NCBI GenBank assembly: GCA_036971475.1
Contig: JBAIZL010000005.1
Span: forward strand, 180,032,886-180,096,885
From: Prosapia bicincta
Taxonomy: Eukaryota; Arthropoda; Insecta; Hemiptera; Cercopidae
Reading direction: 5' to 3'
Length of the DNA stretch: 64,000 bases
The first letter of the stretch is position 1. Each line of letters opens with the position of its first letter. The position numbers were made by a program, and so were the translations under genes. Under the pieces are notes generated by a model, which ran no database searches, was not told the DNA's origin, and saw nothing but the letters and a program-made list of their open reading frames with translations. Positions 38,576 through 52,395 of the stretch are shown piece after piece.

Positions 38576-40096
38576 GCAATATTAATGTGTCACTCATTGA
38601 TTAACAAAACGATTTTGTTTGAACAAAAGCATAAGTTAGAAATTAGTTATGTCTTTATTGGATGTTTATTGTGTTTAGCTATTTGTCCAGCCCGGGATTA
38701 TTTCACAATCGAGATTTTAATAGCCACAGGTATCAACAGATTACATAAACTTAACAAAACTGGCGCCCAACTAAACCGAAAATGTTTGCATTAGGTGAAG
38801 AATTTATGTTTGCATAAGGTGAAGAACGGATTTTGAATCAGTTGCAAATGTAAAATCTTCTACTGCGGGAGCTAAAATTGTAGGTAATTGATGCAAATAA
38901 ATTTTTTAAAAAATTATTTCAAGGTACATTTTTAAACAGTTGTGTATATTAGGACCTATTTATCTTATTTAATTTATCAGTAATTAGGCCTAACACAAAC
39001 ACACTGAAATTATGTGTTACTTTTTAGATCTGTTTTAATTTAATAAATTTAGATTCAGTAAAGATTACCCCCAAAAACACCAATAAGGCCTATGTTTAAT
39101 TTAAAACAAGTACGATAGAAATGTGATTTTTGTCAAAACTTTCGCTATTCAACTTGGTTGTGAAGCTATGATGAGGTAGCCTTTAATTCGTCTACGATTG
39201 GTTTAATTTTTATTTTATTTTGGGGGAAGGAATTCTATTCACAATTGGAACAATCAGTTTGCAAGAACCCACATTATTAAAAAAAAAGCGTTGCCGGATT
39301 TCTCGAGTTTGCGGCCTATTTTGGTTTAAAAGGTTTTTCACGGCTATAAACCGAGATAATAATCGTGGGTATGTTTCTTTACTTATAAATACAGCCATTT
39401 GCTAAAAACTGAATGCAAGGCAAACAAACCTTAGATATAGTCTACCCAGTCCCAAGCCGAAAAAATCTGTCCAGTAGACACAATAATATTTTTTTAATAC
39501 TCATTAACAGTGTAATTTTGTACAATATTTTGAAAATAGATAATTTATGAAACGTGGAAATCCAATTTCAAAGTGTCAATATCATATTCATAAAAGAAAA
39601 ATCGAATAAATGGGAAAATATTAAAAATTTTTTTTATTCTTCTAAATTTTTATATTTCGTTGTTATTTTAAAGCTTAAAATTTGCATGTATAAACTTCGG
39701 AAAACCCAGGGCAATGCACACTAAAGCAACAGCTTTAGAAGTAGCCTGCTTAATTGTTATTGGGAAGTTAATGACCTAGAAGATATTTTCGCTTGTTTAT
39801 TGTGTGCCTAAAGAATGTCGGCCTAATCTCTTCATCGTTTGTCAAAGTGGTATTTAGATACCTTACATTGCTGACAAATTTAAAATTTTCCGGTTACGAA
39901 ATGTAATTATTGGACCTAGTACTTTCAATAAGATATATGAGAAGGTTATTTTGAGGAAAGGCTTGTTAACTAGCTACATCAAAATCCTTTGTTGCAAATC
40001 TAGTTAGTAGGCCTACATACAACACAGGCTTCAATATTTTTTTTAATTCATAGCCCAAATGCATCAAGTGTGAAATAAGCTTTAACAATAATAAAT
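38576..40096. other. AT-rich spacer, no gene seen
   Basis: Chance short frames only. Nothing recognised. Confidence 0.5.
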
Positions 40097-40341
40097 AAAA
40101 CAAATAAAAGACATAGGCCTACACAAGACTCACAAATTAATCATTTATTGACTCCTACGCGTTTCAATGAGAAAGTCATCATCAGTGAGTGTTGCTACTA
40201 CAAACTCTAACTTGCAACCGAGTTGTAAGTTAGAGTATGTAGTAGCAACACTCACTGATGATGATTATGTCATTGAAACGGGTATGAATCAGTAAATGAT
40301 TATTTTGTAAGTCTTGTGAATTTCTTTTATTTGTTTTAACA
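40097..40341. mobile_element. Near-complete palindrome, about 245 bp (foldback/MITE)
   Basis: The two halves pair from AAACAAATAAAAG on the left to CTTTTATTTGTTT on the right, with the centre near 40219 (CTCTAACTTGCAA / TTGTAAGTTAGAG) and a very short loop. Both arms carry the CTGATGATGA...TCATTGAAACG motif (minus strand 40158-40187, plus strand 40252-40280). An extruded or transcribed hairpin of over 100 bp is possible. Confidence 0.85.
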
Positions 40342-42177
40342 TAATCTCACAAGCTAAGCTCAATGAACAGTTATAATAATAAATAAATGCATTGTTTCCT
40401 ATTATATAACAAATAGTAGGCCTACATACTTATAACGTTTATATATTCTAAAACAGTGATATTTCTGGGAGTTTACGTTATAAATATAGGCTACAATTTG
40501 ATCTTTAATATAGCTATGCTATAAATAAATTTAGGCATGTTGAAAATTAAGTTCTATTAAAAAATTAACCAATTTAGTCTAGTTTTAATGAATGTAGCCT
40601 ATTTATTGCTATGCAATTCTTAAGCTATTGAAATAGTTTGCTTTTGTGTCTATAATTAAACATTTACAATGTTACTTTATGAATGTTAGGCTTACATTCC
40701 AGCCATATTTTAACGGATATTAAGTTCTATTTGTAAACATTGTCTAAACTAATCACTTTAACAGTATTATCTAGATATTATTGTCTAAACTGTTTTCTAT
40801 AGACTGCAATTAATTCCGGAATTATTACTGTAAATAATACGATAGGCCTAAATATAGTTTCACGTGAATCCATTAATAACAATCCGCCAATAGATGGTGG
40901 GTTACTTGACTTATAATTTATAGGATCTAGTTGATAAATATTTTTAAAACCAATAACAATTGTGAATATCCTTAAATTACTATAGAATACACCAAAGTTG
41001 TTAAGCTTGAAGAGTTTTTAACTTGTTTCAGAGCAGCCTGTTCATTTAAAAAGGCTACATTTCTATATCAATTGGTTAAGAAACATAACTACGTATCCTT
41101 TAAACATATTTAAACAAAAAATTAAACTAAAAATAAATAACACTAACATACAAATTTACAAAGTAAGGAATCAAGTCCCAACAAACTATATTTACATTCA
41201 ATGTACAGCGTAATGCGAAATTAATTTAGTGTAAAATATCCTAAAAATCACGGCTAAAATTTAGTTTTCGAACATTTGTAAAATATGTTTTAAACTCGAT
41301 TAAGCTTAAATTAGGGGCCTACAAGAAAAATTGGTTTAATGTTGTATCTCTTATAACATTATTAGTAGGCCTAGGCCAAGAGATTCTTTTAAAATTAAAT
41401 GTGTTATTATTATTTATACGAATATACACATTCATTAGTCGCTGCCATGTTTTCCATTCTTAAGATTAGTCATAATACGAGGCTAGGATACAAAACTAGT
41501 CTAGGCCCTACTAAGAAACTCCTTAAACTATAGGCCTATAGTAATACAAAATTATAGTTTAGGCAAAATATTTTATATTAACCCGTCAGCTATAGACTTT
41601 AACTAATTAAATAAAATTCTGCTTGAACTGCAATAAAAAAATTTAAATTCAAACTATAGCATACAGTTTGGCAGATTTGAGAAAGTTTTGAGATTCTCAG
41701 ATTGGTTCACAAGGTAGCTGATAAATTTTAACCAATCTATAGCTAGAATAAAAAGAATGTTTTCTTGTAGGCCTTGTCATGTAAGATAAGGTTATTTAAA
41801 CACATACAAACAGACCCTATTGTGCAAATATTAGATAAGATAAGTATACCTTTAATTGCTTAATCTATATTCCTAAAGATTTGTTTTTTTTGTAATGAAC
41901 ATTAAAAATACACCTTTTGTTAAAGGCGTATCCAAATACGGGGCTTGCTTATTTAGATAAGTAGGCCTAACTAATAAGAAAAACCCTATAAGCATTGTTT
42001 TTTAAATTTAATTTATAAAAAATAGGCCAAGCCTATGAAAATCCCTTCCAAAAATGATATTACTAAAGTTATAGGTCATTTGAAAATGGTTTATTTCATT
42101 AAATTAAGCTCAATGTCCTAATGAAACTTCTACGTTTTGTTAGCCTATACTTTCATGACAAATACAGAACTTTGTAT
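40342..42177. other. AT-rich spacer downstream of slp
   Basis: No gene. The words TAGGCCTA and AGGCCTAC occur repeatedly (for example near 40420, 40843, 41368, 41530 and 41963). Nothing else is recognised. Confidence 0.5.
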
Positions 42178-42212
42178 TTTATTATTAGAAATTAGATTTA
42201 GAACTTTTTATT
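42178..42212 (-). terminator. slp: Candidate polyadenylation signals for slp
   Basis: On the minus strand AATAAA occurs at 42212-42207 and again at 42183-42178, about 190-220 bases past the slp stop codon. They are the first such hexamers met, so a short 3' UTR is plausible. In DNA this AT-rich the hexamer also arises by chance. Confidence 0.4.
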
Positions 42213-42399
42213 TTAATTCCTAAAGTTTAACTGCAATGTACATGAAATACAAGAAGCTTAGAAATGTAAGAAAATATAATTACAATAAAAAAAGAGAATG
42301 TTGAAGGCTTAAGACATATTTTACAAAAATAAAACGAGATCACTATAAAGAACGATATCACTTTGGTTTCATAACAATACCTGACTGTTAAAACAAGTC

Positions 42400-43461
42400 C
42401 TAGCTGTTGGGCCTGGAGAGCACTGTGACGGGTTTATAGATAGGTCGTGGCTCGGGACTGCTGGAGCAACTCGACGAAGCCGTGGTCGGCGTTGTAGGAG
42501 GGACGACGCTGGCAGCTGCCATTATCTGTTGGTGTTGTAGGCTGTTTCTTAGAGTGCTGTAGATATCGTAACCCGTCGTAGGATATATAGATGGTCTGTA
42601 GGTAGTAACGGTATCACCAAGGAGTCGGTCGACTGAGAATCCTAACCCCGGTGACAACGGAGTCGGTTTTGGTAGAGGCTGGAGTAGGCCGGGGTAAGGG
42701 TACGTCGAGGGATATCTGTAGAGAGCGGGGTTGCAGTACAATTGTCCTAGAGGAGAAATGCCCCAAGGATTGAAAGGACCTGCGGCTCCTGCAGGTCCAA
42801 TTCCTCCAGGATACAACGAAGAAGCGCCCAGAACTACTGACCGTTTAAAGGCAGCCAATCTGCTCCTAGAAGCCGCTGTAGATCTTCGCCTTAGCTTGCC
42901 TGTTGTTCCTCCGATGAAGACATCTTCACTGCTAGGGTCCAACATCCAATAATTACCTTTGCCAGGATCGTCGTAATGTCTAGGCACTTTGACGAAACAC
43001 TTATTAAGCGACAAGTTATGCCTGATGGAATTCTGCCAGCCCTGTTTGTTCTCTCTATAGTACGGGAAGTTGCGCATGATGAATTCGTATATCCCGTTCA
43101 GAGTTAGTCGCTTCTCCGGACTTTGACGAATGGCCATCATGATCAGCGCATTGTAACTGTAAGGCGGTTTCTCGTTTTTTTTCTTCTCTTCCGTTTTGTC
43201 TTCCTTGTCCGACGCACGATTACTGCAGTCCAGAGGCGGAGGTGTACCCGTCCCTGTCACATCTAAATCTGAGTCCAGGTCACTGACGTCACTTCCGCTA
43301 GACGTGCTTGGGAGACATGTTCCCATTTCCGGACTCTGCGGACTAGGAGGATGAGAAGCCGTCTCAGGCAGAATGGAGCTAATACTGAACGAGGATTTTA
43401 ACGGAGTGCGCGCCATTATTGGATGCGGTAAAACTTCTATCTTTACCATTTTGTCATTCAT
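42400..43461 (-). CDS. slp: Sloppy-paired / FoxG forkhead transcription factor
   Basis: A single-exon gene of 353 codons. The start is the first in-frame ATG; an in-frame TGA lies eight codons upstream and the intervening codons contain no other ATG, though a second Met four codons on (MVKIEV) could also serve. Residues 25-31 (FSISSIL) are an eh1 motif, which binds the co-repressor Groucho. A Ser/Asp-rich stretch (about 55-67) and a Lys/Glu linker precede the forkhead domain, about residues 98-190, from [14 protein letters not shown] through recognition helix 3 ([20 protein letters not shown]) to a basic wing 2 ([19 protein letters not shown]) that probably also acts as nuclear signal. [19 protein letters not shown] and the tail after it are of FoxG/slp type. 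The C-terminus is Pro/Tyr- and Ser/Thr-rich. In insects slp represses pair-rule and segment-polarity targets and acts in head and neural patterning. Lack of introns matches known slp genes. No second slp paralogue lies in this window. Confidence 0.96.
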   Translation of the reverse strand: MNDKMVKIEVLPHPIMARTPLKSSFSISSILPETASHPPSPQSPEMGTCLPSTSSGSDVSDLDSDLDVTGTGTPPPLDCSNRASDKEDKTEEKKKNEKPPYSYNALIMMAIRQSPEKRLTLNGIYEFIMRNFPYYRENKQGWQNSIRHNLSLNKCFVKVPRHYDDPGKGNYWMLDPSSEDVFIGGTTGKLRRRSTAASRSRLAAFKRSVVLGASSLYPGGIGPAGAAGPFNPWGISPLGQLYCNPALYRYPSTYPYPGLLQPLPKPTPLSPGLGFSVDRLLGDTVTTYRPSIYPTTGYDIYSTLRNSLQHQQIMAAASVVPPTTPTTASSSCSSSPEPRPIYKPVTVLSRPNS

Positions 43462-43620
43462 AGAATAAAATATAACCACTCTTCATAAAAAAATGTTTCA
43501 CTTAGTTCAAACAGTTTCACAAAACAACACAAACACAAAGTCCTAAGAACTGAACCTGCACGCTCACTCGTCGAGTCTTGCTGCTCTACTGACTTGTTTC
43601 AGAGTTTTAAGGAGTCCGTC
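43461..43620 (-). promoter_or_regulatory. slp: Candidate slp core promoter and 5' UTR
   Basis: On the minus strand a TCAGTA word with its A at 43590 resembles the insect initiator (TCAGTY). About 20 bases upstream is CTTAAAA, a weak TATA-like word, closer than the usual -30. Initiation there would give a 5' UTR of about 129 bases. A downstream promoter element is not convincing. Start-site mapping or expressed sequence would decide. Confidence 0.3.
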
Positions 43621-46600
43621 TAACACACAACACATCAATGTAGTTACAGATACGCCCCTTCCCTTGTGGATACGCCTACCGACCAATCCCCTTCGACAGT
43701 TTCGGTTCCCCACTACAAACACGCCTATTCTGCTGTGGTCAAACAAACTTGTTTGGCAGTTCAATAGAATAAAAAGAAATAACAAAATATCAAATTTCCC
43801 TGGTTTCGTTGGCTCGTTACGTAGCGATTCCGTGTTTGTGCAGTTTTTATAACATTGTTTAACTAGAACCGATTTAGAAGGCATAAATTTTAAATTATTA
43901 TAAGCGGTAGTTTTTCCTTAGGAACTTAGGTAGGCTATGGTAATAAAATTAATGTTTTGTTAATGTGTTAGTGATCGCAGCTTAAGCAAAGATTGGAATT
44001 GATTTTTAAAAATATATCAGAGGTAGGCCTATGTTTTTAAATATAAATAGGCTGTAATTTACTCGATTTAGTAGACTATATTAAGAAACGTTTATTCCTT
44101 TAAGCATATTAATCTACAGTTTACCTAGAACTGAAATTAAATCGCTAATATCCAACACGAATATAGACTATTGGAAATTTTGCAATATTTTGTTTTTTGT
44201 TTTTTAGATAAAATTGTAACAACTGAGGTAGGCGGTAGGCCTAGGCCTAGGTTATTCGAAACTTACCCTATATGCCCATAAAATGTTCATTGGTTCGTTT
44301 GTAGCCAAAGGTATAGGCTATATTTGTGTTAGGCTATAGCCTACCAATTAACATCATTAAATGAGATCGGGGAAATTTTCGCCTCTTACTCATTTACAAT
44401 TTTGATGTAGGAAACGTTCTTTAGACCTACTGAACCTAAGTCTGAAAACATTTTTAAGAAATATTAATATTTCGCTTCACTATTGAAACGGTAGAATCAA
44501 ATTTAAAAACTTGATGTTCTAAGCTGGCCAAATTAACCAAAAAATAGACTAATTTAAATGTAAACATTTCTAAGAATATTTTTTTAGTAGCATTAAATCA
44601 TTTTTTTAGTCTGTATAAACAAATAGGCTACACCAAAAAACTAGCCCGTACGACGTCAAAGTGCAATTTATAATATTTGTCCAGGCCTATCATGATAACA
44701 ATTTTTATAGATAACAGATAGAGTTTATTGCATTTCATTAAAGATAGGCCTATTTGTAAATGTGTTACAATTTCTAAAATATATTTCTTTCCCCAAATTT
44801 AAATTAATCTTATTTCAAATATATTTTGGAAAACAATTAATTTTCCATTCCAAAAATAATTTAATGACAGTTTAATTATATGCCTGAGGTATTTTCCCAA
44901 TAAAAATATTCTAATCAAAAACAAAGTTTAAGCAGGTTTATTAAAATTTAAACAGCATGCGGTCCAAAAGCCTTTAATTCTGAAAACAACCATTAGGCCG
45001 AATTGATTACTTTTCTGGATCCGTGGATACAAACAGACTTATAATACCATGTGCCGATGTTCTATCGGTTTATAATTCTAACTTTATCTGCTTAGGAAAC
45101 TTATTAGAGATGAATTTTAAGAATAAGTTACAATACTAATCTGATCTGAAATAATTAAACACAAATTTCCTCTGAAGAAGATAGTCTTTAATGAATAATA
45201 GAAATTTAGCTGAATAAGCATTGGCTAAGACTGTTCAGTTTTAGCTAGGCTGAATTAGCTATAGGCCCTATCTCAGATTAGCTATGAAGGCTACTTATAG
45301 GCCTAGGTCTAATTAGTCTATGAGTAGCTTCTCTTTATATGAATTTAGGGAAGTGACATACAGATTAAGTTTTTATTCTCATTGAGACTAAGCATAATTG
45401 GGTTTTAACAGTTTTACAATTTTTGGGTTAGCGTTGGCTGCAATAAGCAAGAATAGGACTTGGGGTTTGTAAATGTAGGCTAAAAAGTCATATCTGCGTG
45501 TGGGAAAGAGTCACCAAGTTTTTGTGGGAGTTAGATGTAGCCAATGTCTAGTCGTGTGAACAACACATGATTCGTGTAGGCTACAAATTAAGAAGGCCTA
45601 GAGGTATATTCCAATTCTCTTGAACATCCAAGTAAATATGATTAAGCCTATTGATATAAACAATAAAATGGAAATATAAGAAATATACTCAGAAATATAA
45701 GTTATGTCAGGTGGCGGAAATATTTTTGTACTGTGTAATAGGTAGACAGTTAAATCAAACAGGTTATCTATGCTTTTATCTAAGGAAAAAAGTTTGTACT
45801 ATGTAATAACCTGGAAATAACGTAAAAGTTTAGGCTATAAGTTAAATTGAGCCTGTTTTCCTAATTGCTCTGAAATAAATGTATGTTAATTTCTAGTTTT
45901 TTGAGAAAATTTATTGCTTTTAATTTTTCTGTAAGCACTTTCTACAGTAAGCCTATTATCATTTTGGTAAACGTGGACCTATTATGATTCGCCTACTTTC
46001 TACTAGATTTAATTGGTTACCTGCACCAGAATGTGTAAATTAAAATAGTAGTGATGTAGGATTATCTACGTAGCTTTCAACTATTCATAATATAGACTAG
46101 GCTATATGCGCTACGTAACTTATAGTCTGTTGAACTGAAGGGAGGTGATTTAATGTCTACTGGGTTGAAAGCAGGCCCATAAAAAATGTAGACTATGCTA
46201 TATCCTTAGACTACATACGGCTAAGCGATCTGCTACCATGTTTCCTGGATTCTGATTTAAAATAATTAATTTGTAGGGCCTATAGGTTAATAATGATTCT
46301 TTTGTTTGCTAATGACATTGAGGTCTCTGGCGGTTTAACACGGCCGAGTTTTGAAAACTTTTGATGGTGAATTATTTCTGATTATATTATAGGCCTACTT
46401 TTTTGTTACCAATAACTACTTGTCAATTATTAATGGTTTATTACATTTGAAAGTAATTAAGAGATTTCTTGACTCTTCCACCTTTTCGTGACCCCAACCA
46501 AATAAAGGCCTGGAATTGTTTAAAGTGATCTGTTTAAAATTAATTGCATCTGTGCATAGGCTCATAATTTATTTGTTAATCACGAAATGGATATAGACTA

Positions 46601-49599
46601 TAATTTGTATTCGGAAAAGTGTCACAATATGGAGAGAATAATGGAGTTCTCAATATGGCTGCGAAAATTTGGATTTAAATAAGTAGGCTACTAAATTAAT
46701 CCAAGCGTTACCTGACGTGGCAGTTATTTTGTAACTGGTTTTTGCTTAAAATGATCTTCCTAACAATTTTACGCTTATTTGTTAAATATAATTTATTAGT
46801 TGGTATCATATTTGTTGCTATTAGGCAACTAAAATACATTTTAAGAAAACTCAATCTAGTGCGGTTTTGTAAAAATGTAAATATTTAAGGACTTGAAAAA
46901 AATCACAAAGTGGGCTCTAAGATAGACTAACGTCTTCTCCTCGCCTACTGACTTTTTGTTTTTACATTAGCCTATATAAGTATTTAGGTCCACAATTAAA
47001 ATCCGACCTCACTGCTGTTTGAAACATTAAAGTTGTTTTAACTGAACAAAACACGTCCTTGAAACTATTTGCTCAGCCAAACATATGGGCCTTCTGTTCA
47101 GCAAACATTTAGACAAGGTTAAATATCTTTTCAATGGTTTACTACATGTGCATGCGAGACATCTATAGTTTGTGTGAGAAGTGGGAACATTATACAATTC
47201 GTTATAATTTTTTAATGAATGGAAACCAAGAATAGAAACTGCCTAAAGCACACGATAATGAATGCGAATTAGCTTTGTAGAGACTCGATGCTTCTAGTTT
47301 CTTTATTAGTTAAAGAATCTATTAACATAGAAGAATCTATTAAAACATTATTCAACCTGAATGAAGTAAATGCTCCTTAACACCTTAGAGAGTTGGTTCC
47401 TAAGGTCTATAACCTACATTGCGTTTATTCCACTTTGATATTCCTAATTACTTTTTCCTTTTATTCTTCCCTATACACTAATATAGGTTAGTAGAAATAT
47501 TGTCGAAGAAAAAACATATATAATTGGGCTAATATTTTCTATCAAGAACTTGAGGTACATTACGATCAGAAAGCCCTTACAATAGTTGATTTTAGGTTTA
47601 TTACAAGTTGTCTCCTTTAGTGTGGATCATCCACTGTCAATGAAAAACACAGTTACATTCACGACAGGAAATCAATATCAAGTTCTCATTTCACAGTTCA
47701 ACATTTTCAACTTTAAGTCCTTTTATAAAACATTATGTTGCTTATTCTACACTTATTATAAAGCTGTCCATATTTGTAGACATAATAAAACCTAAATAAA
47801 TAAAATAAATGTTACATAATAAACCATAAATAAAATCTAATGACAAATAAATTTGTTTATTGTTAAGTGAGACAAGGACGCTGACGACTCACTCACATGA
47901 CGTCTCAGAACGGTTAGTGAGTAGCACTTGTCTATGACCTCACTAGACAGTCGGTAATCATAACACACGGCATATACGTTATATTCCCCAGTACCATAAC
48001 ATTTTCCAGTTATGTGACCTCCCTCAAGTGCCCACGATATTTCCTCTCATTTTTTGGTTACTCCTTGCCTTAGTCCTATATCTGGTCATGATGGTAAGAA
48101 GTAGGCTATTTATTTTTTAAAATGAAGTAGTAGCTTAAGGAAATTAGGCTTCTTGTAAAAGTAGGTGTTTTATGGATTTTAAGAATAATTTGCAATCGAA
48201 ACTCCTGCAGGCCCTATTATTTAAAATTTAGTCATTGTCAAATAAGAAGACTATCATGTAATAACTCAGATAAAATTCGTTTTTTGTTGTCAAATGACTG
48301 TTGAACACCAATCCGAATTAGCTCAGACTAGATCATACTCCTAATAGCCTACACATATAGATCTAAGTTTTACAACTTAATAGGTCAGTTGAAAAGAACG
48401 GTAGAGAATTGCATGCTCATGGATGTTAGAAGCAATTTAAACTAGTACAAAATGTCAAATAATATAGCCTAACAAAAATTGTTAAAAACGCTTTTACAGT
48501 ATAAAACACGTTAAGTATAGTTTGTTTACTACATCGAGCAAGCCTAGTTGGTACCGCCGGCACGAGCTCATATTGCTTATAGATACTGTAACAAAAACAC
48601 AACACGGTCAAGTTTCGATTGTTATTTACAAAACCGAACATTAATTAAAAGCTTCCAAAACTCAAGCTTGCCAGGTTTCCCGAGAGCGCAGGAATTTTTC
48701 ATGTTATTTTATTAATTTGTTTTGCCACAGCCTACTTGATGGGAAATCAGAATCTATTGATCTAATTTATACGGATTACAAGCAATAATATTTACAGTGG
48801 TGTCAGTCGTGGAGCTCTTTGGTATTTCCGTGGTAGCAGGCCTTCTTGAGTTTATGAGTCTAGAAATGCTTTCAATAACAGTTTAGTTTAATAAACTCCT
48901 GGAGGGAGAATTAGAGATTGTAGAATAACCTCCAAGTGTCCACGAGGCTATTGTTAATCGTCAGTAGCTGATTTCCGGCGCATACATTTTAATTGTATAC
49001 ATTTTAATTTGTCAATTGAAAAAAAATGTTTAAAAATGTAAAGCTAAAAGATAAGGGTTTTAAAAAAATATATATTTTACAATGATTATGAACAATTATT
49101 GATGAATGTACTATAGTTTTATACTGAACACAATAAAAATATTTTATATAGTTAAAATATAAAAGGTAGGCTACTGTTAGAATTAACTTGAAAGTAAACA
49201 CATATTAAACAAAATATGGCTACATATATGAATTTGTAAATTACGACATAGAGATATCATAGTAGTAATAAATCAGTTTATACTGCGGGTTTGAGGGAAA
49301 CCCCTAGGTAATTACATCTACTTTAAAAAAAACGTATGAATGTTATAACCTTTAAGGTTCTTGGTAGCTTATTAACTTCGGCTATGAGATTATTAATTAC
49401 CTAAATTAATAACCTTTACTTTATCTATCCGGACCTTCCTCCTTAGTTAGGGTGAGGGGATAACGGAACTGTAGGTCTCTATATGATCATGCGTGGGTAA
49501 TCCCACACCAAACCAGACACGGCAGGTTATTTATAAACTGTTGGCCATCTTATGATTACTACATTCTAATCAACTGTTAGCTATTTAGGTTCTTATTTT
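43621..49599. other. Upstream spacer of slp, no gene accepted
   Basis: AT-rich, nearly repeat-free DNA. A 106-codon ATG frame at 43884-43564 on the slp strand overlaps the promoter region; its composition is not convincing and I leave it out. The word AGGCCTA and its relatives (TAGGCTATAGCCTA near 44330) are common to about 46.4 kb. Enhancers of slp are expected on general grounds but I cannot point to one. Confidence 0.5.
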
Positions 49600-51140
49600 A
49601 CGAGAAGCTGCAGACTCCTAAAGGCCGCCGAAGGAAAAGAAATTCAAGGAAACTAATGTTGAGAGCTTCTGCGGCCCGTCAGAAGGCAGGCTGATACAAG
49701 ACGTTTTAAGAAAAGAGGGCTGGGAGACTATGAGGATCGTTCGAGGAAAATTTTATGACAATAAATTCAATGAAAGTTTGCTGGAAGACTCTGAGGGATA
49801 CACAAGGAGAGATCTAAGAGCTGTCAGAGGGGAGATTTGCTAAAATATGTTCAAGGAAACGATAGATGGAACACTTTATGGGTCGTTAAAGAACAGGTCT
49901 GTGACGGCACGTTTGAAAAAACGATGAGGACCGTCAGACGTGAGATCAGAGACAAGAGGTCCAAGGGAACGATGGTTGGAAGAGTTTACGGGACATCAGA
50001 GAAGAGGTCTGTAACAAGACTTTGAAGGCAACGATGGCTGAAAATACTACGGGCCGTCAGAGGTTAGGTGTGTGACTGAATTTTTGAGGAAATGATGAAT
50101 ACAGTTATTCGTGAGGTCTGAGACAAGAGGTCCAAGGAAACGATGGCTGGAAGACTTTGCGGGACATTGAGGAGGTTTGTAACAAGACGTCCAAAGGAAC
50201 GATGGCTGAAGACTCCACGAGTAGTCAGAGGTTAGGTCTGTCATAAGACGTTCGTAAGAGGATAGGTCTGTGACGGGACGTTTATAAAATGATGAGGACC
50301 GTCAGACGTGAGGTCAGAGACAAGAGGTCCAAGGGAACGATGGTTGGAAGAGTTTACGGGACATCAGAGAAGAGGTCTGTAACAAGACTTTAAAGGCAAC
50401 GATGGCTGAAAATACTACGGGCCGTCAGAGGTTAGGTCTGTGACTTGGACTTTTGAGGAAATGATGAATACAGTTATTCGTGAGGTCTGAGACAAGAGGT
50501 CCAAGGAAACGATGGCTGGAAGACTTTGCGGGACATTGAGGAGGTTTGTAACAAGACGTCCAAAGGAACGATGGCTGAAGACGCCACGAGCAGTCAGAGG
50601 TTAGGTCTGTCATAGGACGTTCGTAAGAGGATAGGTCTGTGACGGGACGTTTATAAAATGATGAGGATCGTCAGAGATCAGGTCTGTGACAAGACGTTCA
50701 AGGGAATAATGGCATAAATACTTTACGGGACATCAGGAGGAAGGTCTGTGATAGGATGGTCAAAAAAAAGGTTACCTTGAAGACACTGAGATCCGTGAGA
50801 GGATAGGTCTTTGACTGGACGTTTGAGGAAATGATGAGAAGCGTCAGACGTGAGGTTAGTGACATAACGTTCAAGGGAACGGTGGCTGGAAAACTTTACG
50901 GGATATCAGAGGGAATGTCTGTAGCTAGAAATTCAAGAAAAAGGTGGCTTAAGAATCCGCGGGGAGTCAGAGGATAGGACTGTGGTTGGACGTTTGAGGA
51001 CATAGCGATAGCCTTTACACGTGAGGTCAATGACAATACGTTCAAGGAAACGGTGACTGAGAGTCTCGGAGAATCGTCTGAGAAGAGGTCTGTAACAGGA
51101 CGCTAAAGGATATGATCAAGACCCTCAGAAGACAGAAGGG
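49600..51140. repeat. Degenerate tandem array, about 70-75 bp unit, with a 368-bp higher-order duplication
   Basis: Units share GAGGTCTGTGACAAGACGTT, CAAGGGAACGATGGCTGG, ACTTTACGGGACATCAGAG. A block of about five units is repeated: GATGAGGACCGTCAGACGTG occurs near 49923 and 50291, and a diverged version at 50660, giving a 368-bp period. Within the block the two copies are almost identical. Frames cross units in places on both strands but are not conserved. Confidence 0.88.
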
Positions 51141-52395
51141 AAGACGCCATATTGTTAGAGAAACCGGAGCTGCACAACTCTTACTAAGTATAAAAATTAA
51201 TTCCATGGTGTAATTAAATTACTTTTTAAATACGGTTTAGCAAAAATTAAACCACTTAGATAAATGTGTTATTCCATTTAGTTAACGAAGTTTTCGGAGT
51301 CGTTTTATTAATGAAGTCTTTGTCGATGAAGCTACCATCAGGGTTTTTATTACCCTGCAAAAATAAAATTATACAATAATTCAGTTTCGAGGGGTTCTTA
51401 ACCATAAGTAAATAATAAATAAATAAACAAAATAAATATCAGTAAAGGGTCAAAAACTGAGAGGCTTCTTCAGAATAATAATTACATACCAGAATGTCGA
51501 ATCAAAACACAAGATATTAAAGTTATGACATTACAGTGCCTTTAGTCCGGAATGGCACGAATAGATAAACGTTGCTATTGGTGACCTGAGTCCAAAGCGG
51601 AAGCCATTTATTGGCTGATATATGTAAAGTTGAGCTAAGTTTACCATTATTGTTTATTTGGATTGTTTACGTTTGGATTGTTCATAGTTTATTCTACATG
51701 TTCATTTATTAAATTCATAATTGTGTTGTTGAAAAAACCTCGCTGGAAGTCTACCACAGGCTTCTGTCTCATGGTATTGCGCTAACATTGATTGATTTCA
51801 TCGTTTATAAGAAAAACTATATTTAAGTTATAGTTCAATGTACGTTTGCTGAAAGAAATTCTAGTAAACTACAACATATGGAAATAATCAGTAACGAATA
51901 TTTATAAAAACATTAAGAGTAAAGATTAATTAATTATAAAAGTCGTAGAAACATATAGGTCTAAAACCATGCTTGCGGAACTCAAGTGTTTAATGGTTAA
52001 TTAGCCAGATTTCCATTTAGGATTCCTGTACTGTTGAAAGCTTCGAATTAATTTTCGGTAAGATCCTGCGGGAGATCCTGTTTTACTTCTCTTCGACATT
52101 CCCTGCTTTTCCATCACTACTGGTCTTCCGCTGCACTAGAATTATCCTCCTACATCATATTTTGGCTACATCTAAAACGTTTAGTTTTAATATAAATATG
52201 AAAAACATAATATGGTTAAAAATGACCATTAAAGTAAGTTGTTTCTCACGTTTATCGCTGTCCAGTAAAATTTATAAAACCTGATTTAAAAGAATTAAGA
52301 TATTTTGTAAATTTGTCTAATAAATAAATTTAACGAACTCCATAACTGTAACATAAGAACTAGTTGTATAATATTTTAATTTTTGAAATGATATT
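51141..52395. other. AT-rich spacer, no gene seen
   Basis: Nothing recognised. Confidence 0.5.

Noticed and set aside
43564..43884. 106-codon ATG frame just upstream of slp on the same strand
   Set aside because: It overlaps the likely promoter, has no recognisable motif and shows chance-like composition. Conservation in a related species would change this.
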